Shown: positions 7,268 through 15,527, numbered from the stretch's first letter. The stretch is 16,251 nucleotides of DNA from CAYWBI01 sp964456445 (GCA_964456445.1 CAYWBI010000083.1:1-16251), one strand, 5' to 3'. Made by a program: numbers and translations. Notes: generated by a model not told the origin, from the sequence alone.

Positions 7268-9980
7268 AAAACCAGATACAAGCTATTGGGACCGGAAAAT
7301 GGCTGCCTATTTGCATGATCCCTTCGACAAAGCCTTTAAAATTCAAGGGCACGAAGAAAGGGCGGCGGAATTGTTAAAAACCTTTGGCCTTGATAAACCA
7401 AACGAATCCTTTTGGCGTCTGGCCGATGGTATTGCTTCCGGGTTTGAACGCGGACAGGTGCCCAGTCACAACAGGGACGAAAACAAAAACGGAGCGGTTG
7501 ATCTTGTAACGGAAGGGTGCGCGGTAATAACACACCCGATTGGTGAAAACGGCGCCCTGGAACTACAAGTGCCCCATTCCGATATTGATAAAATATCAGC
7601 CGAATTACAGCGGTTTTTATTAGACACAATTGGTGATGCCCCCGAAAAAGGAGGATATTCCAACAATTTTAAAAGCAGGGACAAAAGTGGCCATGAACGT
7701 TTTGCCATGGCCCGTTTTTTATATATGCACCTGGCTCTGCGTTTTAAACTGGCGGAGGAGAACGTGGCCGGCCTGGGGGCCTTTTGGCACCGACTGCCCG
7801 CCGATACCCGTTTCCCCGATCATAGCATCTGGCAGCACAACGCGCTGGTTTCGGCCCTTTCTTCCTGTATGGAAATCACCGGGGAAGAAAACGATGTCGG
7901 CCTGATGGTTTTTAGCATCACGCCCGTTCAGGGATTTATTGCCTCGGCCCGCAAACTGAGGGATTACTGGAGCAGCTCGGTCCTGCTTTCCTGGCTGGCT
8001 TTTGAGGGGTTGCGCTGGGTGATGGAAAACCTGGGCCCCGACCACGTGCTTTATCCCTCCCTGGTGGATCAACCGTTGGTAAACGAATACTTGGTGAAAG
8101 ATTGGCATATCAACGATATCAACACCTTTTCAAAAACCCGCGACATTGCCAGTCTGCCCAATAAATTTGTTGTATTGGTGCCTTTTAGTCAGGCAAAGGC
8201 GATTGGTGCGGAAGTGCAAAATGCCATTAACAGCGCCTGGCGTGATCTTATGAAAAATTCTGAAAAATTTCTGATTGCGAAAGCCGGGTTAAGCCATCCG
8301 CCGGAGATTGATCACTTGAGTCATATGTTTACCGAACAATCCGAAAATTACTGGGACCTCCAGTGGAGCGCTGTAAGTTTGCTGGGTGCAGCGGACTTGA
8401 GCGAAATTGCAAAACTCCTGCCCGGTGCCGCTTATGAAAAACAGATGGGCCTGCTAAATATCCTGCACGAGATTGTAGCACAAAAATATCATCTGCAAAA
8501 AAGCGGTAAAGGAACGCTCTATTCGGTAAGCCACCATTTGGCACAAGGCGTATTGGCTGGTAAAAAAATGCAGCATTATAATAAACGTATCCCGCAAACC
8601 GGCGAAAAGTGCGTCATGTGCGGGGAATTCGAGGCCCTGCATACCGTAAAACATACGGAAAAGGAGAGCGCAGACGATTATAAACAAAATGTAACCGCTT
8701 TCTGGAAGATGCTTGCGGAAAAAGACTCCAAGGGCAAGGAACTAAGGGAAAACGAGCGGTTGTGCGCCCTCTGTTATACCAAACGCATGGGTTATCGGAT
8801 AATAAAAGACAACCCTGCCCATATTTTGAATGCAACCTTTAAGGATGCGGATGGTTTCCCCTCCACAACCGAGATGGCTCTTCACGCGTGGTTCAAACGC
8901 AATAAGGTAGAAAGCCAAAAATTAAAAAGAGATCTGGCGCAGACTCTTCATGACCGGGAAGAAGGCAACCGTTTTGAGGGAAGGCTTGATAAAAATTATT
9001 CGAAACCGGAAGATAAAGATAAATACCTGGCCGTTTTGATGATGGACGGGGACAAAATGGGCAAGCTGATAAACGGTGAAACCATTGGCGCCACCTGGAA
9101 AAAGATCATGCACCCGGAAATTCATAAGCGTTTGACAAGTGATACTTTTGATCCCTTATACCGTTCGAATTGGTTAAAGATATTTGACAAATACCCCAAG
9201 CGGTTGATCACGCCCTCCATACACGCGGCAATTTCCGAGGCGCTAGCCGACTTTTCCATCTATGGCGTCCATCCGATTGTTAAAAAATATGGTGGCCGAT
9301 TGATCTATGCTGGTGGCGATGATGTGTGCGCCATCCTGCCTATGGAGAATGCCCTGCAGGCCGCACGTGAAATACGGGATTTTTATGGCAGCGCCTTCAA
9401 GTGGGTCAATGATGATGATGCGCAAGATATTGAGAGTGGATGGCAGCCGCAGCCGGGTAAAATGGCTGTACTGCTTGGCAAGGCAGAGCATATTTCCATA
9501 TCCGCCGGTTTATTGATCTTTCATCATAAGGAAAATCTTAAAGAGATGATACAGCGGGCCCACCAATTGTTAGACACAAAAGCAAAAGAGCAGGGCGGTA
9601 GGGATGCCCTGGCGCTGGAGTTAAAAAAACGTTCCGGTGGCTCCCGCTATCTTACCGCAAAGTGGGACAGTGAAATCTGGCACAGCATGCAAAAAGTGCA
9701 GGAGGCCCTTGCCGGGCAAGATAAAGAGCTCTCACGTTCCCTTCTGTACCGCCTTTCGGCCTATTCCGACGGACTTCAGCATGTTCTAAACCATGCAGAC
9801 AAAGGGATGCCGGAACGGTTTGTCTCGCACCTGATGGATAAATCCGGCATCGACAACAAGGAAAGAAAAAAGATTGCTCAAAAGGTGAGTACTATGTTGA
9901 CCGTAAGCCGGGAGACTGACAAGATCGATACGGACGGACTTATTATCGCGGCATTTTTAGCAGAAAAGGAGGCCAAATGA
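7257..9980 (+). CDS. cas10: Type III-B signature protein Cas10 (Cmr2), HD nuclease and cyclase-like palm
   Basis: This 907-residue protein is the large subunit of the Cmr complex. The N-terminal HD-type motif LHDPFDKAFKIQGHE holds H20, D21 and H32, expected to cut single-stranded DNA. PVQGFIASARKLRDYW at 223-238 is the classic Cmr2 motif in the first palm region. A zinc-binding pair of CxxC motifs lies at C452/C455 and C503/C506. The second palm has MMDGDKMGK (D597, D599) and the intact YAGGDD at 684-689, so it should make cyclic oligoadenylate from ATP when target RNA is bound. All catalytic residues appear present. It begins inside the end of cmr1 with a GGAGG ribosome site, and its stop overlaps the cmr3 start by four bases. 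Confidence 0.95.
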   Translation: MPFKKPDTSYWDRKMAAYLHDPFDKAFKIQGHEERAAELLKTFGLDKPNESFWRLADGIASGFERGQVPSHNRDENKNGAVDLVTEGCAVITHPIGENGALELQVPHSDIDKISAELQRFLLDTIGDAPEKGGYSNNFKSRDKSGHERFAMARFLYMHLALRFKLAEENVAGLGAFWHRLPADTRFPDHSIWQHNALVSALSSCMEITGEENDVGLMVFSITPVQGFIASARKLRDYWSSSVLLSWLAFEGLRWVMENLGPDHVLYPSLVDQPLVNEYLVKDWHINDINTFSKTRDIASLPNKFVVLVPFSQAKAIGAEVQNAINSAWRDLMKNSEKFLIAKAGLSHPPEIDHLSHMFTEQSENYWDLQWSAVSLLGAADLSEIAKLLPGAAYEKQMGLLNILHEIVAQKYHLQKSGKGTLYSVSHHLAQGVLAGKKMQHYNKRIPQTGEKCVMCGEFEALHTVKHTEKESADDYKQNVTAFWKMLAEKDSKGKELRENERLCALCYTKRMGYRIIKDNPAHILNATFKDADGFPSTTEMALHAWFKRNKVESQKLKRDLAQTLHDREEGNRFEGRLDKNYSKPEDKDKYLAVLMMDGDKMGKLINGETIGATWKKIMHPEIHKRLTSDTFDPLYRSNWLKIFDKYPKRLITPSIHAAISEALADFSIYGVHPIVKKYGGRLIYAGGDDVCAILPMENALQAAREIRDFYGSAFKWVNDDDAQDIESGWQPQPGKMAVLLGKAEHISISAGLLIFHHKENLKEMIQRAHQLLDTKAKEQGGRDALALELKKRSGGSRYLTAKWDSEIWHSMQKVQEALAGQDKELSRSLLYRLSAYSDGLQHVLNHADKGMPERFVSHLMDKSGIDNKERKKIAQKVSTMLTVSRETDKIDTDGLIIAAFLAEKEAK

Positions 9981-10894
9981 GCTGGTATGAATTTAAACCG
10001 CTGGACACCCTGTTTTTTAAGGATGCGTCTCCCATGAATATGGGGCAAGACCATTCCGCACCAAGTTTGTTCCCGCCTTCAGCCGGGACCCTTATGGGCG
10101 CCTTAAGGACAGCCGCGCTTGACCAGAACGGCATCGCTTATAAAGATTACCATCAAGGCAAAATAAACGCCGATCTGCTAAAGACCATTGGCAAGGCGGG
10201 CGCCGAAGCCCCCTTTAGTCTGGCCGGGCCTCTGCTTAAAAAAGGCGATGTGCTCTATGTCCCCACGCCCTATACCTGGTTCGTTGACAAAAACAATGAC
10301 AGCTCGCCCATATATGTTGCCGACTTACAATCAAGTCCGTTGGTAGCAACCGATAACGATCGGCTTGTGTGGGCAAAAGGGGAAGGCAGCGAACTGGAGA
10401 ATATCGGCGGGCAGTGGGTGCCTGTTCTAAAACTAAACGGAGCAGAACAGAACGACATTAAGCCATCTTCGTATTTTTATTACGATGAAATTCGCACCGG
10501 CATTGCCATGGATGCCTCGCGCAAGGTGCGGGAGGGGCACCTATATTCGTTTACTCATGTTCGTCTTCTGGAAGATGTCTCCCTTGTTTTTGGTGTTTCG
10601 ACAGCTTTGCCGCTAAAAGAACAGGGCGTTTTAAGCCTGGGGGGTGAAAAACGTTTTGGCCCGTACCGGTGCATAAATGCGCCCAAGCTCCCGGAGGGAA
10701 GCAGCGGCTTTTTTATGACTTTAACCGCCGTTGAAGCGGATGAACAGGAACAAGCCGCCTTGATTGCCGGTGGGAAGTTGTTATATCGCGGTGGCTGGGA
10801 CCTGAATAAGGGTTTTCACAAACCCATGAAAGCCTATTATCCGGCCGGATCGGTTTTTGACAAAAAAATATCTGAAAATTGTATTGAAATATAA
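9977..10894 (+). CDS. cmr3: Type III-B effector subunit Cmr3 (RAMP protein)
   Basis: The 305-residue product fits Cmr3 by length, position and motifs: WYEFKPLDTLFFKDASPMN at the N-terminus, PSAGTLMGALRTA at about 35-47, and TPYTW at about 95. Near the C-terminus LSLGGEKRFGPYR supplies the RAMP glycine-rich loop. Cmr3 pairs with Cas10 at the foot of the complex and binds the 5' repeat-derived handle of the crRNA. The start codon lies in an ATGA overlap with the cas10 stop, preceded by AAAAGGAGG inside the cas10 end, which indicates translational coupling. Confidence 0.93.
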   Translation: MSWYEFKPLDTLFFKDASPMNMGQDHSAPSLFPPSAGTLMGALRTAALDQNGIAYKDYHQGKINADLLKTIGKAGAEAPFSLAGPLLKKGDVLYVPTPYTWFVDKNNDSSPIYVADLQSSPLVATDNDRLVWAKGEGSELENIGGQWVPVLKLNGAEQNDIKPSSYFYYDEIRTGIAMDASRKVREGHLYSFTHVRLLEDVSLVFGVSTALPLKEQGVLSLGGEKRFGPYRCINAPKLPEGSSGFFMTLTAVEADEQEQAALIAGGKLLYRGGWDLNKGFHKPMKAYYPAGSVFDKKISENCIEI

Positions 10895-10908
10895 AAGAGG
10901 AGCTTATC

Positions 10909-11769
10909 ATGCAAAATAAAGAAATCATATCCATGTGTACGTTTTATGCCATTTCCCCCATCCATGCCGGGAGTGGTGCAGCGACCTCCGTTGTGGATTT
11001 GCCTATCCAACGTGAACGCCATACCCAATGGCCCCACGTTCAAGCCTCGGCAGTAAAAGGCGCCATGCGGGCCCATTACCGTAAATTTGCAGGCGAAGAG
11101 GCCGGTGATTTAATAAATCTTATTTTTGGATCCGATGCGGACAATGACGGCAAAAAGAAAAACGGCAAGGATGATATTCCTGCAGCTATTGCCGTATCCG
11201 ACGCCCGTATGCTGGCCATGCCGGTGCGTTCCAATGTGGCGCCGTTTGTCTGGGTCACCTCACCCATGGTGATCAAACGTTACCTAAGGGACATGGCCTT
11301 TTTAGGAAAGGACGTAAACTGGGACATTCCCCCTGTGGCGAAAGATGAAGCCCTGGTCTTGGCGGGCGACATAAACGGGCAGGTCATTTTGGAAGACGCC
11401 GTGGTGCAGGTGAAAGACGCCGATACCAACAGTCCGCTCTCCAAAATAAACGAATTGGAACGCCTGCTGCTGGTTTCCGATGAAATGTATGATTATGTGG
11501 TCACCTCCTGTACCGAAGTACAGACACAAATAAAAATTGACGCCGATAAGGGCACGACCGCTACAGGCTCTTTGCGGTATGAAGAACTGCTGCCGACGGA
11601 CACCTACCTGTACGCTATCGTCTATTTTACCCAAAAACACCTCAATCACCTGCAAGCCGAGACGGTGAACAAACACATGACTGAGATCATCAACGGCTTT
11701 ATGCAAATTGGCGGCGACGAGACCCTGGGCCGCGGGATATGTAAAATAAATTGGGTGGAAGGAGCGTAA
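10909..11769 (+). CDS. cmr4: Type III-B backbone subunit Cmr4, target-RNA nuclease
   Basis: Cmr4 forms the helical backbone of the complex and cuts target RNA at 6-nt intervals. The 286-residue product shows the family motif HAGSGAATSVVDLPIQRERH; D30 in VVDLPIQRE aligns with the aspartate known to be needed for RNA cleavage in this family. WPHVQASAVKGAMRAH (about 41-56) and the C-terminal GGDETLGRGI (about 269-278) supply the RNA-binding elements. A GAGGAG ribosome site lies in the 14-base gap after cmr3, and cmr5 follows after two bases. An Asp/Lys-rich insert (DADNDGKKKNGKDD) at about 76-89 is a family-variable loop. Confidence 0.94.
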   Translation: MQNKEIISMCTFYAISPIHAGSGAATSVVDLPIQRERHTQWPHVQASAVKGAMRAHYRKFAGEEAGDLINLIFGSDADNDGKKKNGKDDIPAAIAVSDARMLAMPVRSNVAPFVWVTSPMVIKRYLRDMAFLGKDVNWDIPPVAKDEALVLAGDINGQVILEDAVVQVKDADTNSPLSKINELERLLLVSDEMYDYVVTSCTEVQTQIKIDADKGTTATGSLRYEELLPTDTYLYAIVYFTQKHLNHLQAETVNKHMTEIINGFMQIGGDETLGRGICKINWVEGA

Positions 11770-11771
11770 CA

Positions 11772-12155
11772 ATGAGAACTTTAGGACAAAAACGCGCGGG
11801 CTTTGCCCTGGAACAGGTTTATGGCGGGCTGGTTGGTAAAAATGAAAAGTTTCTGGATGAGTTTAAAAGCCTTACCGCCGGTATTCCCTCGATGATACTT
11901 ATGAACGGCTTTGGACAAACTCTCGCTTTTATGGTGGCCAAAAGCGATTCCAAATACCTGCTGGTTTTTGACATGATGCAGGCCTGGCTGGAAAAACAAT
12001 CCTGGATTAAAAAGGCAAACAATCACCGGGATTTTTTAGTGGCTATCACCAATATGGAGCAAAACCATTATCTGATGACGCAGAAGGAAGCGCTCTCTTT
12101 TTTGGAATGGGTCAAACGCTATGCGGCCATGGAAGCCAAAGGAGGCGGTGAATGA
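11772..12155 (+). CDS. cmr5: Type III-B small subunit Cmr5
   Basis: The 127-residue all-helical protein is identified as Cmr5 from its place between cmr4 and cmr6 and from its sequence: LGQKRAGFALEQV at the N-terminus, PSMILMNGFGQTLAFMV in the middle and ALSFLEWVKRYA near the end. Cmr5 lines the second filament of the complex and contacts the crRNA-target duplex. I chose the ATG at 11772 because AAGGAG stands ten bases before it; an upstream in-frame ATG at 11751 would lie within cmr4 and add a non-family extension. Its stop overlaps the cmr6 ATG by four bases at 12152-12155, just before the assembly gap. Confidence 0.92.
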   Translation: MRTLGQKRAGFALEQVYGGLVGKNEKFLDEFKSLTAGIPSMILMNGFGQTLAFMVAKSDSKYLLVFDMMQAWLEKQSWIKKANNHRDFLVAITNMEQNHYLMTQKEALSFLEWVKRYAAMEAKGGGE

Positions 12156-12355
12156 TACCTGTATCTAAAACTATGAACCGGGCCCTAGGCAATTTTAACA
12201 NNNNNNNNNNNNNNNNNNNNNNNNNNNNNNNNNNNNNNNNNNNNNNNNNNNNNNNNNNNNNNNNNNNNNNNNNNNNNNNNNNNNNNNNNNNNNNNNNNNN
12301 CGGTGAATGATACCTGTATCTAAAACTATGAACCGGGCCCTAGGCAATTTTAACA
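12146..12355. other. Assembly gap with identical 55-bp flanks
   Basis: Positions 12201-12300 are 100 N. The 55 bases before the gap (12146-12200) are repeated exactly at 12301-12355, including the cmr5 stop and cmr6 start. This is what two contigs overlapping by one k-mer look like when joined with a default-length gap. The true sequence most likely continues with no gap, and the left copy of the cmr6 start (12152) is the same codon as 12307. Confidence 0.85.
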
Positions 12356-13602
12356 AGGGCAATTACGCCTTGTGGTTTTATAAATTCCTTGATTTGGATG
12401 AAAATGAAAAAAACATGTTTAAGCCACGTGAGAAGGAAAAAGGTGGCGCTTACGATATCATCAAAAGAAAATACGAAGAGCTGGGCCAAACACAACAAAC
12501 CCAAAAGATGCTGGAAGCCTGTCACCTGCGGCAAATGGCCTTTCTGGAAGCTTTTCAAAAAAGGTATGTACCACTTGTTTTCCACACCCGGCTGAAAAGC
12601 CGACTTATCAGCGGCCTGGGCTACAGCCATCCTACGGGAACCGGTATAACCCTGGACCATAATCTGGGCGTTCCTTACCTACCAGCGGCCTCCATAAAAG
12701 GACTGGTTCGTGCGGCAAGACGTTTTGAAATGGGCTATATGGATGATAAGCATGACGCCGATCCCGATAGTTTGATGCCGACTTTATTCGGGAATCAAAA
12801 AACAATGGGACGGGTCATTTTTCTGGATGCATATCCCGTAAAACCGCCCAAAATGGAGATTGAAATCCTTACCCCACATTACCGTGATTATTATAACAAT
12901 AAAACTGAATGGCCAGGGGATTGGATGGACCCGGTGCCAATAAAATTTATGGCTGTTGCTGCCGGTACGGAATATGTCTTTCGTGCACTGGTGGACAAAG
13001 AATATAGTACGCCGGAAATGCTGACGACAATAAAAGAGACCTATCACAACGCCTTATGTGTGCTTGGCGTGGGGGGCAAAACGGCGGTAGGCTATGGGAA
13101 TTTTGAAATTGTGGGGCAAGAAGAAAGCCCGGAGTTACACGCTAAAATGACACAGTGGATGGATAAACAACGCTCCCCGGAAGAGAAAAAAGAGCGGGCG
13201 CGCAGGAGTACCCTTGATAAGCTGGAACAGCAGACCGATGCGAACCTTATTAACAATTTGTTTAACGATTGGCAGGCCGATCCCAATCTTGCAACAGATA
13301 AAATAATTGCTACGGCCTTTAAGTCAAAATTGCGGCAAAAAAAGAACAGCGGCGAATGGACGGCGCCATATAAAACCGTGTGTGAAATCCTGGGAGAGAC
13401 ACCCGAAGATGAACCGGGCATCAATATACCGCAAGCCCCGGAAGAACCGGGCATAGCGCAGGATCAATTGGAAAAAGATCGAAAGAAACTGGAACGGTAC
13501 ATCGCAAAAGGCAGCATAACAAAAAAAGAATTTAAAAAATTGAGACATCTAAAAAATCATTTACCGGAGTTATATGAACAAGTAAGCAAACGGGTGAAGT
13601 AA
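12307..13602 (+). CDS. cmr6: Type III-B effector subunit Cmr6 with long C-terminal extension
   Basis: Cmr6 is a RAMP subunit at the head end of the complex, next to Cmr1. The 431-residue product shows FHTRLKSRLISGLGYSHP at about 92-109, PYLPAASIKGLVRAARR at 123-139 and the glycine loop GVGGKTAVGYGNF at about 254-266. About 160 residues follow the RAMP core, rich in Lys, Glu and predicted helix and ending in the basic KKEFKKLRHLKNHLPELYEQ. That makes it longer than a typical Cmr6, and I do not recognise the tail. The gene starts at this ATG in the right-hand copy of the duplicated flank; if the gap is an artefact it directly overlaps the cmr5 stop. A 158-bp interval with a long inverted repeat separates it from cas1. 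Confidence 0.9.
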   Translation: MIPVSKTMNRALGNFNKGNYALWFYKFLDLDENEKNMFKPREKEKGGAYDIIKRKYEELGQTQQTQKMLEACHLRQMAFLEAFQKRYVPLVFHTRLKSRLISGLGYSHPTGTGITLDHNLGVPYLPAASIKGLVRAARRFEMGYMDDKHDADPDSLMPTLFGNQKTMGRVIFLDAYPVKPPKMEIEILTPHYRDYYNNKTEWPGDWMDPVPIKFMAVAAGTEYVFRALVDKEYSTPEMLTTIKETYHNALCVLGVGGKTAVGYGNFEIVGQEESPELHAKMTQWMDKQRSPEEKKERARRSTLDKLEQQTDANLINNLFNDWQADPNLATDKIIATAFKSKLRQKKNSGEWTAPYKTVCEILGETPEDEPGINIPQAPEEPGIAQDQLEKDRKKLERYIAKGSITKKEFKKLRHLKNHLPELYEQVSKRVK

Positions 13603-13644
13603 CATATAGCCGGGCAGCTCTGGTTGAACAAAATATGAGCCTTC

Positions 13645-13708
13645 CCCCAAACGCAGGGACTGTTTATAGCACTCTTTACCGTTATGATCAGCAGGTCTGC
13701 GTTTGGGG
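13645..13708 (+). repeat. 12-bp inverted repeat between cmr6 and cas1
   Basis: CCCCAAACGCAG at 13645-13656 is repeated inverted as CTGCGTTTGGGG at 13697-13708, with a 40-nt loop. In the transcript this would be a stable stem-loop at the border between the effector and adaptation genes. It lacks a following T-run, so it is not a standard terminator; RNA processing, partial termination or a protein-binding site are possible. A 34-codon ORF (13635-13739) spans it without a ribosome site. Confidence 0.5.
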
Positions 13709-13760
13709 AGAACTGCGCCGGTTTGCGTTAACACCGTAACCATAAAACGGGAGCATCTGT

Positions 13761-14828
13761 ATGTCCACCATCTATCTGATAACCACCCGGGGACAATTAA
13801 AAAAACGCGGCCAAACATTGCTGTTAAAAATGGATGATGATACCACCCGTACCATCTTTCCATATAAAACCGAACAACTGGTGCTTATCGGCAATATCGA
13901 TATCAGCACGCCCGCGCTTAAAATGCTGATGCACCGCCGCATTGATACGGTGTTCGTCAACAAAAATGGACGCTATAACGGTCGGTTGGCCTTCAGCATG
14001 GGCAAAAACGTCTTTCTGCGTCAAAAACAGTTCGACCGGCTGCATGACGAGGCTTTTTGTTTACAGATCGCGCGTGATATTGCGGTGGGTAAAATGAAAA
14101 ACCAACTACATTTTTTATTGCGCATAGGGCGGGGCGGGGTGTATAAAGGCAGCGTGGCCGAAGAAAGCCAAAAGGTAAAAGAGTTGATACGCAGGGCCGA
14201 GAAGGCGGAAAACACCGCCAGCCTGCGCGGCTTTGAAGGCAGCGCCGCCCGCTACTATTTTAAAGTGCTGGGCCGAGCGCTGGTGCCCGACTTTGCCCGC
14301 TTTAACGGACGTTCCATGAACCCGCCCGAAGATAACGTAAACGCCGTGCTCAGCTTTATCTATACCCTCGTTTTATACCGCGTGGACGCAGCACTTGAGA
14401 TGGAAGGCCTGGATCCGCATGTGGGTTACTTCCATAGCATTGAATATGGCAAACGCAGCCTTAGCTTCGATTTGATGGAAGAATATCGCGCCGCCATCGC
14501 CGATCCGCTTACGCTTTCCCTGTTTAACCTGGGCATTCTTAAAAAAGATGATTTTCGAACCGTGGAGTTTAGCGGAGCCGACGAAGATTTTCCTCTCGAT
14601 ATCCCCCAGGAACACGAAGCAATCGAATCCAAAAAGGGCGTGTTGCTTAATCAACAGGGACTACGTAAGGTATTGATGCAGTTTGAAAAGAAACTGGCGA
14701 CAGAGATATTTTATCAGCCAATGCAAAGCAAAATAAGCTACAAAAAAATTATCCTGTTACAGGTAAAACATTTCCGGCGAGTGCTCAATGGGGAAGAGCG
14801 GCGTTATAAATCCCTGATTATCAAATAA
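13761..14828 (+). CDS. cas1: CRISPR adaptation integrase Cas1
   Basis: Cas1 is the metal-dependent integrase that joins new spacers to the array as a Cas1-Cas2 complex. The 355-residue protein has the N-terminal beta domain (YLITTRGQLKKRGQTLLL, LVLIGNIDISTPAL) and the helical catalytic domain with E159 in LRGFEGSAARYYF, H225 in VGYFHSIEYG, and E240 in SFDLMEEYR, the usual Glu-His-Glu metal ligands. No reverse transcriptase or other domain is fused. A GGGAGC ribosome site is ten bases upstream. It follows the Cmr genes after 158 bp and leads into two cas2 genes. Confidence 0.96.
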   Translation: MSTIYLITTRGQLKKRGQTLLLKMDDDTTRTIFPYKTEQLVLIGNIDISTPALKMLMHRRIDTVFVNKNGRYNGRLAFSMGKNVFLRQKQFDRLHDEAFCLQIARDIAVGKMKNQLHFLLRIGRGGVYKGSVAEESQKVKELIRRAEKAENTASLRGFEGSAARYYFKVLGRALVPDFARFNGRSMNPPEDNVNAVLSFIYTLVLYRVDAALEMEGLDPHVGYFHSIEYGKRSLSFDLMEEYRAAIADPLTLSLFNLGILKKDDFRTVEFSGADEDFPLDIPQEHEAIESKKGVLLNQQGLRKVLMQFEKKLATEIFYQPMQSKISYKKIILLQVKHFRRVLNGEERRYKSLIIK

Positions 14829-14843
14829 CGGTATGGTGAACAA

Positions 14844-15119
14844 ATGATCTATATGATTTGTTATGATGTCAGTGATCCAAAACGCCTGAGTAAAACAGCC
14901 CGCACATTGGAAGACTTTGGCCTGCGCGTGCAAAAATCGTTCTTCCAATGCGAGATATCTAAGAAGGGTATGGAGCAGCTGCGTGACCGCATATTGAAAA
15001 TTATCGATCAGGAAAAAGATTATCTGTACATTTACCCCTTGTGCGATGCCTGTTCCGAAAAACCGGTTACGGATGGACCGGGGACATTGGTGCGCATCCG
15101 TAGCTATGAAATATATTAA
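14844..15119 (+). CDS. cas2: CRISPR adaptation protein Cas2 (first copy)
   Basis: The 91-residue protein has the ferredoxin-like Cas2 pattern: MIYMICYDVSDPKRLSKTAR with the conserved Asp8, then GLRVQKSFFQCEIS and a terminal beta strand YLYIYPLCDAC. A homodimer would form the bridge of the Cas1-Cas2 integration complex. It lies 15 bases after cas1 with only a weak ribosome site (GGTGAAC). Two cysteines in LCDACSEKP and the GPGTLVRIRSYEIY tail distinguish it from the second copy. Confidence 0.94.
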   Translation: MIYMICYDVSDPKRLSKTARTLEDFGLRVQKSFFQCEISKKGMEQLRDRILKIIDQEKDYLYIYPLCDACSEKPVTDGPGTLVRIRSYEIY

Positions 15120-15133
15120 AACAGGCGGATGGA

Positions 15134-15421
15134 ATGAAAAAATGGTTAATTATTTACGATATCCGCGACATAAAACGCCTGCAACGGGTGGCCAAGGTCA
15201 TGACCAATTATGCGGTACGTGTGCAAAAATCTGTTTTTGAAGCCGAAGCAAATGAGGCCCAAATAAAGCGCATACGACGTGAAGTAAAAAGTGTAATGGA
15301 TGTTGGGGAAGACTATGTGGTCTATTTTTCACTGTGCGAGGCCGACTGGCAAAAACGGGAGAAATATGGTCCGGGCAAGTATGACGAAGGGGCGGAAAAG
15401 CCTTATTACATCTTTGAATAA
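15134..15421 (+). CDS. cas2: CRISPR adaptation protein Cas2 (second, divergent copy)
   Basis: The 95-residue product is also a Cas2: MKKWLIIYDIRDIKRLQRVAK with conserved Asp9, AVRVQKSVFEAEAN, and the strand DYVVYFSLCEADW. It shares the RVQKSxF motif with the first copy but otherwise differs clearly, in particular in the C-terminal tail (KYGPGKYDEGAEKPYYIFE). The 14-base spacing and same direction show one operon. It may form a heterodimer with the first copy, be a specialised homodimer, or be redundant; the sequence does not decide this. Confidence 0.93.
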   Translation: MKKWLIIYDIRDIKRLQRVAKVMTNYAVRVQKSVFEAEANEAQIKRIRREVKSVMDVGEDYVVYFSLCEADWQKREKYGPGKYDEGAEKPYYIFE

Positions 15422-15491
15422 GAGCATTATGCGCGAACCAAGGGAAAAGCCGAAAAAGCGCTAAAAAGGGGGGAGGTCCGCGCAAGGATGT

Positions 15492-15516
15492 CAAATGTAT
15501 AAAAAACATACAATTG
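15492..15516 (+). repeat. Short inverted repeat downstream of cas2
   Basis: CAAATGTAT (15492-15500) and ATACAATTG (15508-15516) pair over eight of nine positions around an AAAAAAC loop. The right arm runs into CAATTGGAGAA, and a near copy CAATTGGAAAAC lies at 15547-15558. This may be leader-like or regulatory; no repeat array follows. Confidence 0.25.
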
Positions 15517-15527
15517 GAGAAGAGAGA

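Noticed and set aside
11751..11771. Upstream in-frame ATG that would extend cmr5 by seven residues.
   Set aside because: It lies inside cmr4, lacks its own ribosome site, and the ATG at 11772 has AAGGAG ten bases before it and a family-like N-terminus.
12146..12200. A second cmr6 start (12152) or a tandem 55-bp repeat in the genome.
   Set aside because: The copy is exactly equal to the right flank of a 100-N gap, so it is best explained as contig overlap, not a biological repeat.
13570..13863. Minus-strand 97-codon ORF across the cmr6-cas1 interval.
   Set aside because: It overlaps both flanking genes in antisense, has no family likeness, and runs through the inverted repeat.
13761..14828. 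Possible reverse-transcriptase-Cas1 fusion, common in type III systems.
   Set aside because: The protein is normal Cas1 length and has no reverse-transcriptase motifs.
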